NCBI GenBank assembly: GCA_036971615.1
Contig: JAYKKR010000007.1
Coordinates: 124,001-188,000 of the forward strand
DNA: 64,000 nt
Source of the DNA: Amyloporia xantha
Lineage: Eukaryota > Basidiomycota > Agaricomycetes > Polyporales > Adustoporiaceae
Direction of reading: 5' to 3'
Shown piece after piece: positions 45,889 through 58,669 of the stretch. Within the stretch, counting starts at the first letter, position 1. Each line of letters starts with the position of its first letter. Below the pieces are notes generated by a model, which worked only from the letters and a program-made list of their open reading frames with translations, was not told the DNA's origin and did no database searches. A program made the translations under genes and the position numbers.

Positions 45889-46221
45889 CTAGGGTGACCC
45901 GTATGGTAATAGCTTTTTCAGCTTCGCTGTTTGTGAACCATGCGAAAGAGCAGTCTGGGCCAGCCTATTCTTTCTCCCTGAACTTTTGTTAACGTTCAAG
46001 TGTTCATGTCCAGCATGTCCCTGAGAATACAAGCAATTGGAAGGTTAACGTATGGCAGAGGATCAAAACCACTACACTGGAGGACTGACGCGTTTGAATA
46101 CTCCAGAAGCCAGCGATCGCCATCGCTTCTTAGCTCCCGAATGACTCTTGAGTTTTGGATACTGCGCCAAAGCAGACGTCGAGAATAGGCGAGCGGTGGG
46201 CAACAACCGAGTAAAGAACAT
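45889..46221 (-). CDS. Mitochondrial large-subunit ribosomal protein bL35m
   Basis: The bL35 core KLKSHSGAKKRWRSLASGVFKR is split by one intron (GTCAGT...CAG). It continues GHAGHEHLNVNKSSGRKNRLAQTALSHGSQTAKLKKLLPYG, the usual bL35 ending, with the stop at 45889-45891. The N-terminus MFFTRLLPTARLFSTSALAQ is Arg/Ser-rich without acids, a good mitochondrial presequence. I prefer the ATG at 46221 to the upstream one at 46293, which would add a less presequence-like stretch. It is divergent from UFD2. Confidence 0.92.
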
Positions 46222-46377
46222 ATTCGTCAGGGACTGCTGCAGCAGTGCTACTCGCACGACGAGGAAAAGTCGAAAGCGCTGTTCTGAGCTCACGTGCTCG
46301 TGCGTCGCGTACGCTGCACACGCCGCACCACCAATATAGCAGCGCCTGCATTGTCTACTCTGACCACCGCCATTATC
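46222..46377. promoter_or_regulatory. Short divergent promoter of bL35m and UFD2
   Basis: Only 156 bp separate the two start codons, so the promoters must overlap. No TATA box is evident. Confidence 0.4.
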
Positions 46378-49300
46378 ATGTCCACTAATCCGCAGGACGA
46401 TGCTGATCGTGTAGGTACCATTAATCAGACGTATACAGTGTTATTTAATTGCAAATATGGTGCAGATCCGCTTGAAACGACTTGCGAAACTTCAAGCAGC
46501 GAGCCCTACCCCTTCCGCCTCTACCCCGGTGACTTCTCCTGGGGAGACATCAGCGCAGCCTAAGCCTGCCCAGAAACCGGTACAGAAACGGGTTGCGGTG
46601 GCCCCTCCCGCACCACCGCCTGTTGCACCAAGGAAGCGACAACCAGCTCCTCCGGTGCACTTAGACTTCTCAAGCTGGGAACATGAAACCATTGAGCATG
46701 TGTTTAATGTGACATTGGATGTGAGTGGTAGGCTTTAGATCTGCTAGTATGTCTCTGACTATCCATATCACACAGAAAGATGCCGCAGAAAAGAGCGGAT
46801 GGGAGATTGTGTGGCTGAAGCATCTTGCGAGCGAATTGGAGTCCGAGAATCCAGGTAAGTGTTTAATCTCTCGGCACTGCATGCGGCTCACTTTCTCAGG
46901 TTTAGCAAAACCAATCAAGCTGAGCGGGGATATTGCTGACCGACTCCTGATCTCTCGACTTGAACTGGATCCACAGGCTATGTCGTGAGCAAGCTTTCAT
47001 TAGGTCTATATTGTACCAACTGACTACGTCTCAGAGATGATCTTGAATACTTGTCTGTCATTGCATCGCTTCCCCCACAGCAGACAGTTTTGGAATACCT
47101 GGTTGGGTGTTGGAAGCATCTGAACGCCTGCAAATCTTCCTTGTTAAAGAAGGCAGGCTATACTCCATCATTTGTCTGCAAAGTTCCTACTTACCTTTGA
47201 ACAGGGATATCCTCCTATTGAGACACAACGAGGCTCCGATCTTCTGGACAAGCTCCGTGACTTGGTGATCAGTTACGCAGGGTTGACTCTACAAGAACCT
47301 GAAATGTTTCCTCAACCTTCTGGGTGGGTACATAAATAGGCATGTATTTTTGGGAGTGGCTAATTTGCACTTACAGGCGTGAGATTGGACCTCCAGAGTT
47401 GGTCGCTCCTCTGCTTTCGTTGTCATCATTATCGGCGCCGTTATTTGGGTCAACGAGCTCTTCTCCTAACATGCTGACTCCATCCGAGGTTGAATTATTC
47501 TTGCAAGACCTAGCTAAGCGGTTTGAGCCTGACAACGAGATTGACGGTGTTCTGGGACCTGTCGTCAATGCATTGTGCTTCCACCCATCCCTATTCCGTC
47601 CCGAAGGACTGGCTGGTGGCGATGGGAATTGGCGCGGAGTCATTGGCGGCATGGAAGCGCTCGTCAGCATCAAGAGCATTGCGCTGATGATCACGCGGTT
47701 AGAGCAATGGAATCCCGATGGCGTAGCAGCACCAAACTTTGAACGAGTTAGTTTGATGGGACCTTTACTGAGGCTAGGCGTGTTTGACCGCGAGTGGGTA
47801 GGTGAAATTTTTCTAGTGCTAATATATCATGCTTAATTGGACCCAGCCTGCGATTGCTACCACATACTACTCGAAGCCTAAGGACCGTTCTCCCACGGAC
47901 ATAGAGTCGTCCACTGCGAGTCTTCGCGGTACATTGAAAAGCCTTCAGGTAAGGTTGAGTGTATGCTATTACCAATTCTTTTCGACTCATTTTACGTAGG
48001 CCTCTCTTTTCCAAATCTTCAATAGTCTGGTTCGTACCTCCCCCGAGTCTCGTGAAGCTGTCCTTCAATACTTCGCCCGCGTAATTGCACTTAATGGCAG
48101 GAGAGCGGGGTCACACGTAAGTAGTTTCACCGCACCAATAGAGCTCATTATACAGATTGCGTCATTGTTAGGTCGAAGTGGAAACTGTATCTTCGGATTG
48201 CTTTATGGTGAACTTACAAACAGTTCTGTTCCGATTTTGCGAACCATTCATGGACGCGAATTACACGAAGGTTTGTCATGTCTAGCACAGATCGAATTGA
48301 AGTTCATTGTATTATTTAGATCGACCGTATCGACCCGGCTTACTATGCTCATTCTTCTCGGATCAATCTTAAAGAGGAGACTCGAATCAACGCGACGAGT
48401 GAGGAGGCGGAAGAATGGAGAGAAGAGATCGCTTCTTCTGGCGGTCTGTTGATATCTCATAATTTCAGCTCCGTCACTTGTACTGAAACGCATAGACAGG
48501 ATCTTCCAACTTCATCTCCGACATATTCTACCTGTCACTTGCGATGAATCACTATGGTTACCAGAAGACCATTTCAACGTTCGAAGACCTCGCTAGGCAG
48601 TATGACGACATGAACCGACATTTAGAGATGCTGGAGGGTGATGGATCTTGGAGAGGAGTGAGTGGACTGGCGTAAGTGAGCTCATTTACCGGTGCTGACC
48701 GATTATATGGAGACAATCTTCCAAGCACGAACTGAGACAGCAATCAACACGGTCAAGGTAAGGTTTCCATGATTTTCTATCGGTCAAGCTTTTGCGTATT
48801 TCAATTCTGACCGAAATGATCTCATCAGGCTGAACTCGACAAAGTAATGGCTACCCAACTTGCATATACAGCGCAACTGGCAGATCCAGAACTCGTTTTC
48901 CGATCAGTCAGCTTCGTCAATTTTGTTTCGACGTGGTTGATTCGACTCGTCGACCCAAAACATCAGCACCCGAATCCGCCGGTGGAGTGAGTTCTGTACC
49001 TCTCGAACTGTGGTGCTCTTTTCTGACTGGCTCATATCATGGTTAGACTGCCCTTGCCCAAAGATGTCCCAGTATCTTTCAAAGTGTTGCCTGAATATCT
49101 CATCGAAGATGTGGTAGACTATCAACTATATGTAGTCAGGTGAAATATCTCGCCCATTCAAATACCATACCCCTCTAACTTACTCCTCCCAGGCAAAGTC
49201 CAGAGAGCTTAGAGCTTTCTGGCAAGAATGAAATCTTGATCTGGACATTAACTTTCCTGACTTCGACATGGTACATCAAGAATCCGTTCCTGAAGGCAAA

Positions 49301-50839
49301 ACTCATAGAGGTAATAATTCTGCCAAGTCAGTCAGCAGGGGCTTATGTGAACCCCAGGTTCTGTTCTACGCGTCCTTGAATTGGGGTGGGCATCGTGCTG
49401 TCATGACAACAACATTAAATTCCCATCCAATGGCATTAAAATACCTTGTCCCTGCTTTGATGCATTTCTACATAGGTGAGTACTCAATGTTCATACTAAG
49501 TGACGTATGACAGACAATAATGGTATACTTAGAGGTGGAGCAGACCGGTGCGAGCTCTCAGTTCTACGATAAATTCAGTACGTTCAGATTATTTTCTGTC
49601 AGTTTAGATCAATGTTGACTTGTTGTGCTGTGAAGACTCTCGGTAAGTGGTTCTTCAGTGCGACATTCTATGCCCCGACTTACATTGTGGTAGTCGGAAT
49701 ATTGCGTACCTCTTCAGAGCAATCTGGGACAACTCTGTCCACCGTGAGGCATTGAAGAACGAGACCAGGTGATTTGTTCTTGTCGTCTCCGACCCATATT
49801 TTCCCGCTGAGCTTGAACAGGAACAACATGGAGAATTTTGTCCGCTTCGTGAACCTGATGATCAACGACGTTACCTATCTTATGGACGAATCACTGAGTG
49901 AACTTACGAAGATACACGAGATTCAAGCTGAAATGGAGGATGAAGCCACTTTCAACTCGAAGCCATTGCAGTATCGACGCGAGCGCGAGGGCACTCTACG
50001 GTCTCTCGAGCGACATGCGTCCGGTTATGTACAACTCGGTAACTCGACCGTTAACATGTTAAAAGCATTCACCGGCGAGACAAAGGAGCCGTTCATGGTA
50101 CCGGAGATTGTGGACCGACTTGCCGCTATGCTTGACTACAATCTGGACGCACTGGTTGGTCCTAAATGTCAGGACCTGAAAGTGAAGAATCCGGAGAAGT
50201 ACAAATTCAACCCGAGACAGCTTCTCAGCGATATCTTGCAGGTCTACCTCAACCTGAGTGATCAGGGAGAGTTCGCAAGAGCAGTGGCAGCTGACGGCCG
50301 TAGTTATCGGAAGGAACTTTTTGAGCGTGCCGCAGGGATTGCGAAGAAGCGGGTTTTGAAGAGCGATACGGAAATCGAGAAGTTGCTCATGTTCACCGTG
50401 AAGGTTGAGGAGACGAAGGCCACCCTCGAAGCCGAAGAGGACCTGGGTGATATACCGGATGAATTCCTCGGTATGTAGCTGTTTGTCTCGTAAGGAGCCT
50501 TATCTAATGGTATGCCTCTTAGATCCATTGATGTTCACAGTGATGAGGGACCCGGTTACGTTACCTTCGTCGCGAGCAGTTGTCGACCGTTCTACCATCA
50601 AGTCGCACTTATTATCGGACTCAAAGGATCCATTCAATCGTATGCCACTCACCCTTGAGGATGTCACACCCGGTATGCAAAGCAACCTCATGTGTTGAAT
50701 TTCGATCGTCTCACCTTCGTTTTCAGATGTGGAGCTCAAGGAGCGCATAGACGCGTTCCTTGCAGAGAGGAGGAATAAGAATACTGCATTAGACAAACCC
50801 GTCGAAGATGTTGTGAAGATGGATGTATCAGCGGATTAG
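46378..50839 (+). CDS. UFD2: Ubiquitin conjugation factor E4 (Ufd2/UBE4)
   Basis: Ufd2 elongates ubiquitin chains on substrates delivered by Cdc48. The protein starts with [12 protein letters not shown] and a Pro/Ala/Lys-rich stretch, then [17 protein letters not shown] long helical core follows, with [103 protein letters not shown], and [18 protein letters not shown]. The C-terminal U-box has [35 protein letters not shown] and [13 protein letters not shown] (E2-binding loops). There are about twenty short introns; all joins I checked hold. The first intron follows codon 12. The stop is TAG at 50837-50839. Confidence 0.95.
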
Positions 50840-51251
50840 AAGCACAATCGACTTGTACCATACTTGTAACATCATACATACCACATGGACTGCTGCCATG
50901 CTACAAGAGGATGATTACTGGACATGTCATTGACGTATGGTCCTGTACGTCTCAAAATGCACATGCTACGGCGTACGCAGACCCCCGTCACCCCATTTAC
51001 TCTATTGCCATTTCATAAGGGCTGGTGCATCCGTACGGGAGCACGATGCGATCAGAGGTCCGAAGTCATTATCAACGTCTGGATATAGACATGTACAATC
51101 GAGTAAAAGCACAGAGCCAACTCAGACGACATAACGGCATGAGCCTCAGCAGCAGTGGGTACGCAACATTCTGAGTACCGAATGGTGGGCGTTCTGTAGA
51201 GATCATTCAACATACGGACTACCATGTGTACATGATGAAACATCTCACAGG
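50840..51251. other. Convergent 3' interval between UFD2 and EAF7
   Basis: No gene recognised in about 410 bp; it should hold both 3' untranslated regions. Confidence 0.45.
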
Positions 51252-52165
51252 CTATTTCTTCTTTCGTTTGGTACCACGGCCTCCAGACGTGGAGGCGCCT
51301 CGTGCTCTGCTAGCACCACTACCTCGTCTTGTGCCCTTGGCAGTCTTTCGAGCCAGCTTTGTAGCTAAAGGGGTTCCTACTCAGCAGGTCCCCATCTGAG
51401 CGACAATAGCAACACGCGAGCTTTACTTACCTGGAGACTGCTCTCGACCCTCTCCTTCCTCATCTTCAGCATAGTCAGTGCCTGCATCTGTCCCTGTTGC
51501 GATGCTGTCTCTCGGAGTAGGGGCAATGCTCTCATCTCCGCTCTCTTGTGTTAGAGCGCTGCTGTCGCTATCACCTCCTACGAGGCCTGCCATGTTCTTC
51601 AACTTGCTTCTGCCCTTCTTCGCCTCGCGAGCTCCTCCACTCTGCCGGACCGGCTGTGACGGAGAGCCTGCAGGGGACGATGATGGGATGGAGGCAGTGT
51701 TGCGCATACGCCGCATGGAGATCAAGGACTCGAAGTGCTCTTCCGGCGGCAGCGAGAACTCATGCCGGAACCAAGGATGTGCGAAAACATTTTCTGAAGG
51801 GGATGGTGAGCTGATAGGAGCGCTTGGAGGGGTGGGTGATCCTTGTGTCCCAGGAGGGTCGTATCCATCTGCTTCCTGCAAGCAGTCAACAAAGGAAATA
51901 CACTACCATAAACATTCGGCCGCACGATATTTTCCAATATCTCAAGATTATAGCACGTTCGTAGCTTGTCCCAGAGATCATCAACGGAGACCAAGCGGCC
52001 GGTGTCTCTCAGAATGGCATTGCGAATGGTAAGGACATGGAAGTGGCGGTGGATTCCGACTGGTCTCGCACGCATCACAGAACGGAAGACGGCAATCTCT
52101 CCTTCGATAGTGTCCAGAAACTTCGGCTCTTCATTGGCAGCATCGTTTTCAGTTTCAGCAGTCAT
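51252..52165 (-). CDS. EAF7: NuA4 histone acetyltransferase subunit Eaf7 (CT20/MRGBP family)
   Basis: Eaf7 belongs to the NuA4 complex. The domain shows FLDTIEGEIAVFRSVMRARPVGIHRHFHVL, IRNAILRDTGRLVSVDDLWDKLRTCYNLEILENI, and after an intron (GTGCGG...CAG) EADGYDPPG and FSLPPEEHFESLISMRRMRN. A low-complexity Ser/Pro and acidic stretch leads to a final short exon that is Arg/Lys/Gly rich and ends in KRKKK (nuclear localisation-like). The stop is at 51252-51254. Start ATG at 52165. Divergent from the RasGEF gene. Confidence 0.92.
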
Positions 52166-53033
52166 CCCGAGGTAGATAGGTCGAGCAGGAATACAAGAGC
52201 ACCGGGTCCCTTATGCGGCCAGTTGTGCGGCGGCCACAGTTGATCGACGAGCGTCTTTCCATATATGGTGAACCTGGTTTAACTCGACAGTGGGTCGTCA
52301 AGTCAGCTTTGATTCAAGTCCGAACTTGTATCCACTGCGTAACCGCTTAAGACTACAACAAGATCAAAAACTTGCTTGCATTATCCCCCTTAAATAGCTA
52401 TACTGCTCTATCTGGTACACTGATTGCTTAAAATTTCAAAGAGTTGGCGCGACAGGTGACGATAACTGTGACAATGGTAGCGTTCGTGCAATGCCTATTT
52501 CGTCTCGAGTTTACTCGATAGCACTCTTTACACGACTGAAATCCGGACCTCTGAAAAGAGCCCTCTATCACTCAATGCCAGATAGGAGCGAACTGAAAAT
52601 TTCATGCAATGTGCCGCAGATCTTGAAAGCCGCACAGGTAACGGTGAGCGAACGGCAAAACGTATGCCAGTGCAATATTACTGAAACAAATGTTTAGCTC
52701 CATTACGGCTGTGCATCAAAATGCCAAGGCCGGCTGGTTACTCGCGAAAACTCTTAGTCTTACCCTTTAGACGATTCGGGGTGACGACAAGTTAGGAACG
52801 ACACCCTTGAATCTGTGGCTTAACCCACCGCTTTGGCATCAACCGTGGAAACGGTGATCGAGGCCACAGTTATGTGAGCGATATAAAAGACAGGCGGCGA
52901 ACTCGCGCCGGCCCCCTTTACCTATCTAAACATATCGTACTATCAACACCATTGATCTCTTTTTGCCCTCCTTCTATCTGCTCCTCATACATATCTACTG
53001 CTTCTTAGACTTTATCACTCGCTCGTCACTACT
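52166..53033. promoter_or_regulatory. Divergent promoter region of EAF7 and the RasGEF gene, with TATA box
   Basis: A canonical TATAAAA lies at 52882-52888, about 150 bp before the RasGEF start. The rest (870 bp) holds no gene that I recognise; the frame at 52491-52697 lacks features. Confidence 0.5.
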
Positions 53034-56000
53034 ATGGTGGCTCCCGTTGACAAAGCGAGCATTGGCACCCCGCAGCGCATGGGCCCGCGCGAATCAGGGG
53101 CAGTCAGGTCCACCACGACTCCAATCCCTAAGCAAAGCAGCTCGAATACTCTAAGCAGCACGGACACGACAGTATTTAGTGCTTCCCCACCTAGGAATGC
53201 TAGCGTCCCTGCCCAACTCCGCAAAGGTCCTGATGGGACATCCCCTCCTGTGGACAAGGCCCCGATCAGTGTCTCCCCTCCCCGACCGACAGCGATGGGT
53301 GGCAAACTCTCCAGCAAGGCTTCCTTTGCCTCATCGACGACTTTGCAGGACTCCGTTGCCTCATCACCGCCCAAACCTTCGACGATGTCCAAGATGTCAG
53401 GAAAAGGCGTCGAAGGACCGATTCCGAAAATTGCGGACAAAAAATCTGTACACTCGGTTACCTCGACTCTTGTTTCTAGTCCTCCGGGTTCCAGGAAAGC
53501 TTCTGACGTGCCGTTGCCCCGTTCGAAGACAAGGTCAGCCCCCTCGCCGGAGCCTGGGCAAGACTTGGCCTCTCATGATACCAAAGAGGTGAATTCAAAG
53601 AAAGTTAAGGATGTGCGCCCACCCAGACCTACGATCGTCACTGCCGAGGAAACGGAGTCGTCTCTGCCAAATTTGGACACGAACACAAGTAACTCGTCTC
53701 TGAACCGCAGGACTTCAGGAAAGAGATCCGAAGAGAAGAGCCGTGTCAATTTCACCGCACAGAACACCCCTAGATTATCTGATCAAGATTCCAGCCGATC
53801 CACTGCCCAAACGTCCACAGTTTCTCGACCATCTGGTGGTCATTCGTCGACTGGTCAGGGAAATGGAAATCTAGCCCACACACTATCATTGCGCAGAAGC
53901 GGTATGACATTTGCGTCCCCTCTAATTACTAGCTGATGAGTACGTAACAGCGCTGGAAAACTATAGCCGTTCTCGAGCCGGCCCCTCGCCATTGGCAAAC
54001 GAGGTTGAGGTCGAAGATGACGATGATACGGCCTCCAGTATATCTGTGTGCGTCTCGCCTGTGTCGTTTCCTAGCCGCGGGGAGGATGTTCCACAAGAAG
54101 ACGATATAACAGTGGAGTTGCAACCCCTGTTACGTTGCTATGAGCTACTTCATGCAGTTCTCTGTCGGCGTCAAATATCTTGCATCCCGGAGACGGCCAA
54201 GGCCTTCGTCCAGCAACTCTCTCAAGCTCTAGACGGGATTCACAGTGCCTCTGGTCCGATACAGGATACCTCTGCCTACAATTCGGCGAAGAGAGATTTG
54301 GTCTTCTCTAAGGAACTCTTGGAATCACACTATGCCAATACCTCAGCTAGAGGGAACGAAGAGGATGTGCTTGCGGCGGGCTACCAGTTGATGGAGATGA
54401 CGATGTCAAGTTTCCGGAACCTCCTGCATGTCGTGGAGATGGAGCGGGAGTACCTTGAATCTCTTCCAGACACCGAGCCTGGAAGCCCAGTCAAGATCAG
54501 GGTTTTAGACGAGCCTAGGGCTAAGAAGCAGAAAGCAGAGAAGCAAGGTCTCTTCTCCCGTCTTCGCAAGATCTCCATCGCATGCAAGGGTCTGTTTGAC
54601 ATTTCTGTTCCTCCTTCGCCCATTTCTCCTGCGGAAACCGAATACTCTATTATGGTGGTGACTTTGCCGCCGTCTCCAGAAGAATCTAGTGAAGACTTGC
54701 TGGAAAAGGCTGACTCCCGCAAGTATAGCGTCCGGGCTTCGTTGGCTGTCTTCCCTGATCCATCGCCTAAACTTACCACTGAGCTCCAGCTACCCAGCTC
54801 GATAGGGGAGGAGACTGGGGTCATTCGATCGCACGAGGGGGATGATCCTTCTATCACGGCAGCAACTGTTCCCCAAATCATACGGATTCTCACCGACCAG
54901 AGAGAGATAGGGCACTTTATGACCGAGCTGACAGACTCGTTCTTCCTGTTCTTTCGCTCCTTCACGCCTCCCGCCGTTCTATTTGAGATGCTCATGGCCC
55001 GCTTCAATGAAGAAGCGCCGGAAGGATTGAATGATGAGCAGCTACATGCCTGGCATCTCGCCCAACGATTCGCCAAGATAAGCGTGGCCAAGCTTCTTTA
55101 TCTGTGGTGCGGAATTTATTGGAAGCAGGAGACGGATACTGCTGTTCTCGGCCAAATTATCAAATTCACGTACAACATCCTCGCGGGGGACTGGGACCTT
55201 CCACCGGAAACGTCGAAATCTCTGGCGGTGGCTCTCTGTGATTGTTCATCCGGTCGTATAGGTGAACATGGGTTTTGGCTCGAGAAGGAGATGAAAATGA
55301 CGAGCGAAGCTGCGGAAGAATATACAGCTACCGCCTTTCAACGACGACTGAAGTACCTGGAAAGTCTCCGTTCCAATGACTTCGCACTTGTCGACATGAC
55401 GTACTTCTGCAAGGACGGGGGTGCGGAAGAACTCGCGCGCCAGCTTACCATGATCGAATCCGACTTGTTCCATGCGTTTGTGCCAGAGGACTTAATCCAT
55501 TTTGAAGATGCTAGAATCCAGCAGTTCCTCGAGAACTGGAAGTCTTTTAGCAATGCTCTCTCTTTATGGGTGTCGACATGCGTTCTCGACTATCACGACG
55601 TCATGGTCCGCGCGCAAGTGATTGAAGTGTTCATCTCCACGGCTGTGGTGAGTACAGTTACTCTTCTGAGGAGATACAGATGTCGACAGAACGAATATAT
55701 AGATATGCAAGGCGATGCGTAACTACAGTTCGGCTCATGCTATCCTACTTGGTTTGCAGTCCAGTTCGATCATGCGCCTACGTCAGACGGAAGAGGTACG
55801 TGCTTCCGAGACAATGCATCTTTTACAGTCTGACTGAGCGAATTTTAGACTGTGTTTCAGAACCTACGAACTTCCCGTGACGAGCTGAATGCATTCTTTG
55901 ACCCTCGCAGCAACTGGCGGGATTATCGTGCTGAGCTTCCGCAGAATTTACCGGCTGTTCCACTTGCAGGTGCGTAGTATTTATCGACTCAAACAGTCAA

Positions 56001-56488
56001 TGATTCTTTTCTCACGTCGGGTCCGTAGTCGTTATCATCAAAGATATCAAGCAGAACCGCGAGGTCCTCCCTCGCATCAAGTCAACGATCCGACCACTTT
56101 CGCAACCGGTCGAAGACATGGTCCCTCTTAGATACTACCGTAATATGCGGAGGACTGTTCGCGGTAAGTGCCATTACGTGCAATACAGTCCACGCTCTTA
56201 TGTCTATTCTTCAGATCTTGAGAAGTGTTATGGCCGCCACAAAGTGACGCGCGTTGACTTCCTCTATAAATGGTTAGAGCACAACGTGAACCGGCTTAAG
56301 GGGAAGAATTACGAGGATTATTCTGAAGCTTTGAACCAGAAAAGGTGCGGCCTTCAGCTGACAGTGCCTATCAATCCCACTTACCTTCGATCAATATGGG
56401 TGCAGCCTCCTTATAGAACCCAGATCTGGGAGCGCGCAATCGACACACAATGCACCAAGTTCTCGCGACGCTGCTACAAGGCCTTGAA
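53034..56488 (+). CDS. Ras guanine nucleotide exchange factor (RasGEF_N plus CDC25 domain)
   Basis: RasGEFs load Ras GTPases with GTP. The first 300 residues are Ser/Thr/Pro rich and disordered. After an intron (from 53900) come an acidic patch, a helical region, and the RasGEF N-terminal motif (IIRILTDQREIG, FFLFFRSFTPPAVLFEML, LLYLWCGIYW, WDLPPE). The CDC25 domain follows (MIESDLFHAFVPEDLIHFE, FSNALSLWVSTCVLD, RNYSSAHAILLGLQSSSIMRLRQT, SNWRDYRAEL, AVPLAVVIIKDIKQNRE) and VDFLYKWLEHNVNRLKGKNYEDYSEAL. The last exon, after a GTGCGG...CAG intron, ends at TGA 56486-56488. No SH3 domain is visible, unlike Cdc25 proteins with one. The helical hairpin NYSS/SSS is intact. Start at 53034 follows a TATA box. 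Confidence 0.9.
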
Positions 56489-57071
56489 CTGTCTTGAAGG
56501 GATGGTTTCGACTGGAGGTATGAAATGTGATAACTGCCACTCTCGCTGGCGACTGACTGCCGCTGGTGATTCCAAGGTCCACTGTTTCTACGCCCAATAT
56601 TCTCGATAGACCTCGTTTGAGTACTTATTTCTATTATGTGTTGCCACAACTACATCACCTCAGTCTCTAGACTAGTCGCTTTCCGATTGCTTTCATAGAC
56701 GCGCCTTATTCGTCACACCGACTGTAGCGGTCACTACGTATGTATCCCGGTCGTCCACACTCCTTAAGCTTCCTGTACGCCTTAGTTAGCATCTTCCACT
56801 GTAGCATAACAATATCCCTGTCTTCATGTATATCAAGTGATACTACGATCCTTACCTAACGTTTCCCTAATGCCATTCCTTACGTTGTATGAGGTTATTT
56901 CACCTTTTATTGAATGGATGCGCAAATGAGCATCTTTCATATGTCGTGCTGAAATCGTTATTTTGGCAACATAGCATAACGCATACACATGAAGATGACT
57001 GTAGCAGCTCAGCGCCGTGAGCAATAATCATGGCCCCTATCTCCACGCAGCTCTCCACACATCCTATCCAC
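56489..57071. other. Convergent 3' interval between RasGEF and RPL17
   Basis: No gene recognised in about 580 bp; AT-rich toward RPL17. Confidence 0.45.
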
Positions 57072-57961
57072 TCAAACGCGAGCAGCCTCAATCCGCTTGC
57101 GCGCCACCTGTCTCCTGTTGAGACCGGACAGCGATGATGTTGTGAGGGCATCTTTGTCTTTGCTGCGCTCAACTTCGACATCTGATGCGGACAGGATAAT
57201 CTCGACATGGCAAGGGTGACCCTGGTAGGGGTTGATACGACCATGCGCACGGTATGTGCGGCGCCGGGTTTTCTGCATAACGTATCACAATTATGGTCGC
57301 CGGTAGAGCATAAGGGGAGAGAAACGACATACGGGTGCCTGCTGGACGACAATGTTCTTGATGTAAAGATCCTCGAGCTCGAGGTTTTTTGCATCGGCAT
57401 TTGATTCTGCGTTCTTGAGCAGACGGAGGACGAAGCGGACGGACTTCTCTGGCCAGCGACCTACAAAGCAAATGTAAAAGGTAAAGGCATCTGTTTTCAG
57501 AACCAACTTAGAACGTACTACATACCCTGAGTCGCCTTGAATTGTTTCGCCTGACTCGCACGCCCGACACCACCAGCAAACCGACGGAAGGGAATAATCT
57601 GCTTGTGGTCCTTCACGTCGCTGAGGTAGGTGTACGCCTTGGTCAGTTTGAGACCTGTCGTTCGAATTATACCCGCAAGCCTTCAGAACGCATGCCCAAG
57701 ACACTCCTCCCGGGGGACTTGCTCACCAGTCAAAGCCGCCGCAACTTCACGCATGTTCTTAAAGTGCGTCCGGAGGTATTCACCCCGAGCACGCGAAGCT
57801 GGAGACAACGGAAGATAGGTGTCAGCTCAAGGTCGTACCAACACTATTTCTTGACGCACTTTTCTCGGGGTTAGAGGCGAGAGCGGCGGCGGCGTAGCGA
57901 ACTGCATTCCAAGGTCAGTCTGTACATTCTCCATCGACGGCAACACATTACACGCACCCAT
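57072..57961 (-). CDS. RPL17: Cytosolic 60S ribosomal protein uL22 (Rpl17)
   Basis: The spliced protein runs [142 protein letters not shown] and a basic tail ending EAARV. This is complete uL22. The first exon holds only ATGG (57961-57958): an intron follows the fourth coding base, as in many fungal ribosomal protein genes. At least five introns. The stop is at 57072-57074. Divergent from CPS1. Confidence 0.96.
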
Positions 57962-58669
57962 CTTGAAGTCTTGAAATGTCGGGCCTGATTCGTAGTATCT
58001 TGGGGGGAAGTGTACGCGGTGGCTGAACTCACGCAGCCACAACTAGCAAGTACCCGGAGATTGCCGGTTGGTGGTTGCCGTCTGTGCCGATAAGATAAGA
58101 GTATTCACACTCGACTTTCCTGTGCCAAGTGGCTCGCCCGTAAATTTCCTGCGATCCTTTTCTCGGCTGGTTGTTTTGAGGTCTTCAGGCATATCTATAC
58201 TGTAGACAGCCAGAACGAATAGGTCGACATTTCTAGGATCGGTCGAGACCGTATCATCCAACTTGGGTTTCAGTCGCGAGCTCGCCTTATCTTGACTCTT
58301 TCACATTCTCAGATGAGAATCGCATGCACTCTCTTCAATTCTGTGACTTCGCTCAGGTTGTACTCTCTTTGATCGTGTCCGGAATATATTTATGAGCATC
58401 AGGTGCTGGCTGACTGTCCGACTCGAACTCGGTGCCTGGCGGACCATGCTCGTCCCTCGCTGAGCGGCCGCCAACGAAATCTAGAAATTGAATGACGAAC
58501 AGGCGATAAGCTAGGTCGGAACGCCGTTTATCTTCCTATCATAAGCTCGATTGAGTGTGATGCTTGTGGTGTCGTTATAAAGGCAGCAGTGCAGCGAATT
58601 TTGGGCCTTGCAGCGGATTAGCTCTCCCCGGTCTCTCGGTTTCTCTTCTGTTGAGCCTACAGTGCGAAG
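57962..58669. promoter_or_regulatory. Divergent promoter region of RPL17 and CPS1, with TATA box for CPS1
   Basis: TATAAAGG lies at 58576-58583, about 95 bp before the CPS1 start. No further gene is evident; the 58043-58261 frame shows no family features. Confidence 0.5.

Noticed and set aside
54381..55091. 236-codon minus-strand frame opposite the RasGEF gene
   Set aside because: Antisense shadow; the plus strand carries clear RasGEF motifs.
58400..58450. GTTCGAGTC-like T-arm on the minus strand suggesting a tRNA
   Set aside because: The stem around it pairs only three bases and no acceptor, D or anticodon arm can be drawn.
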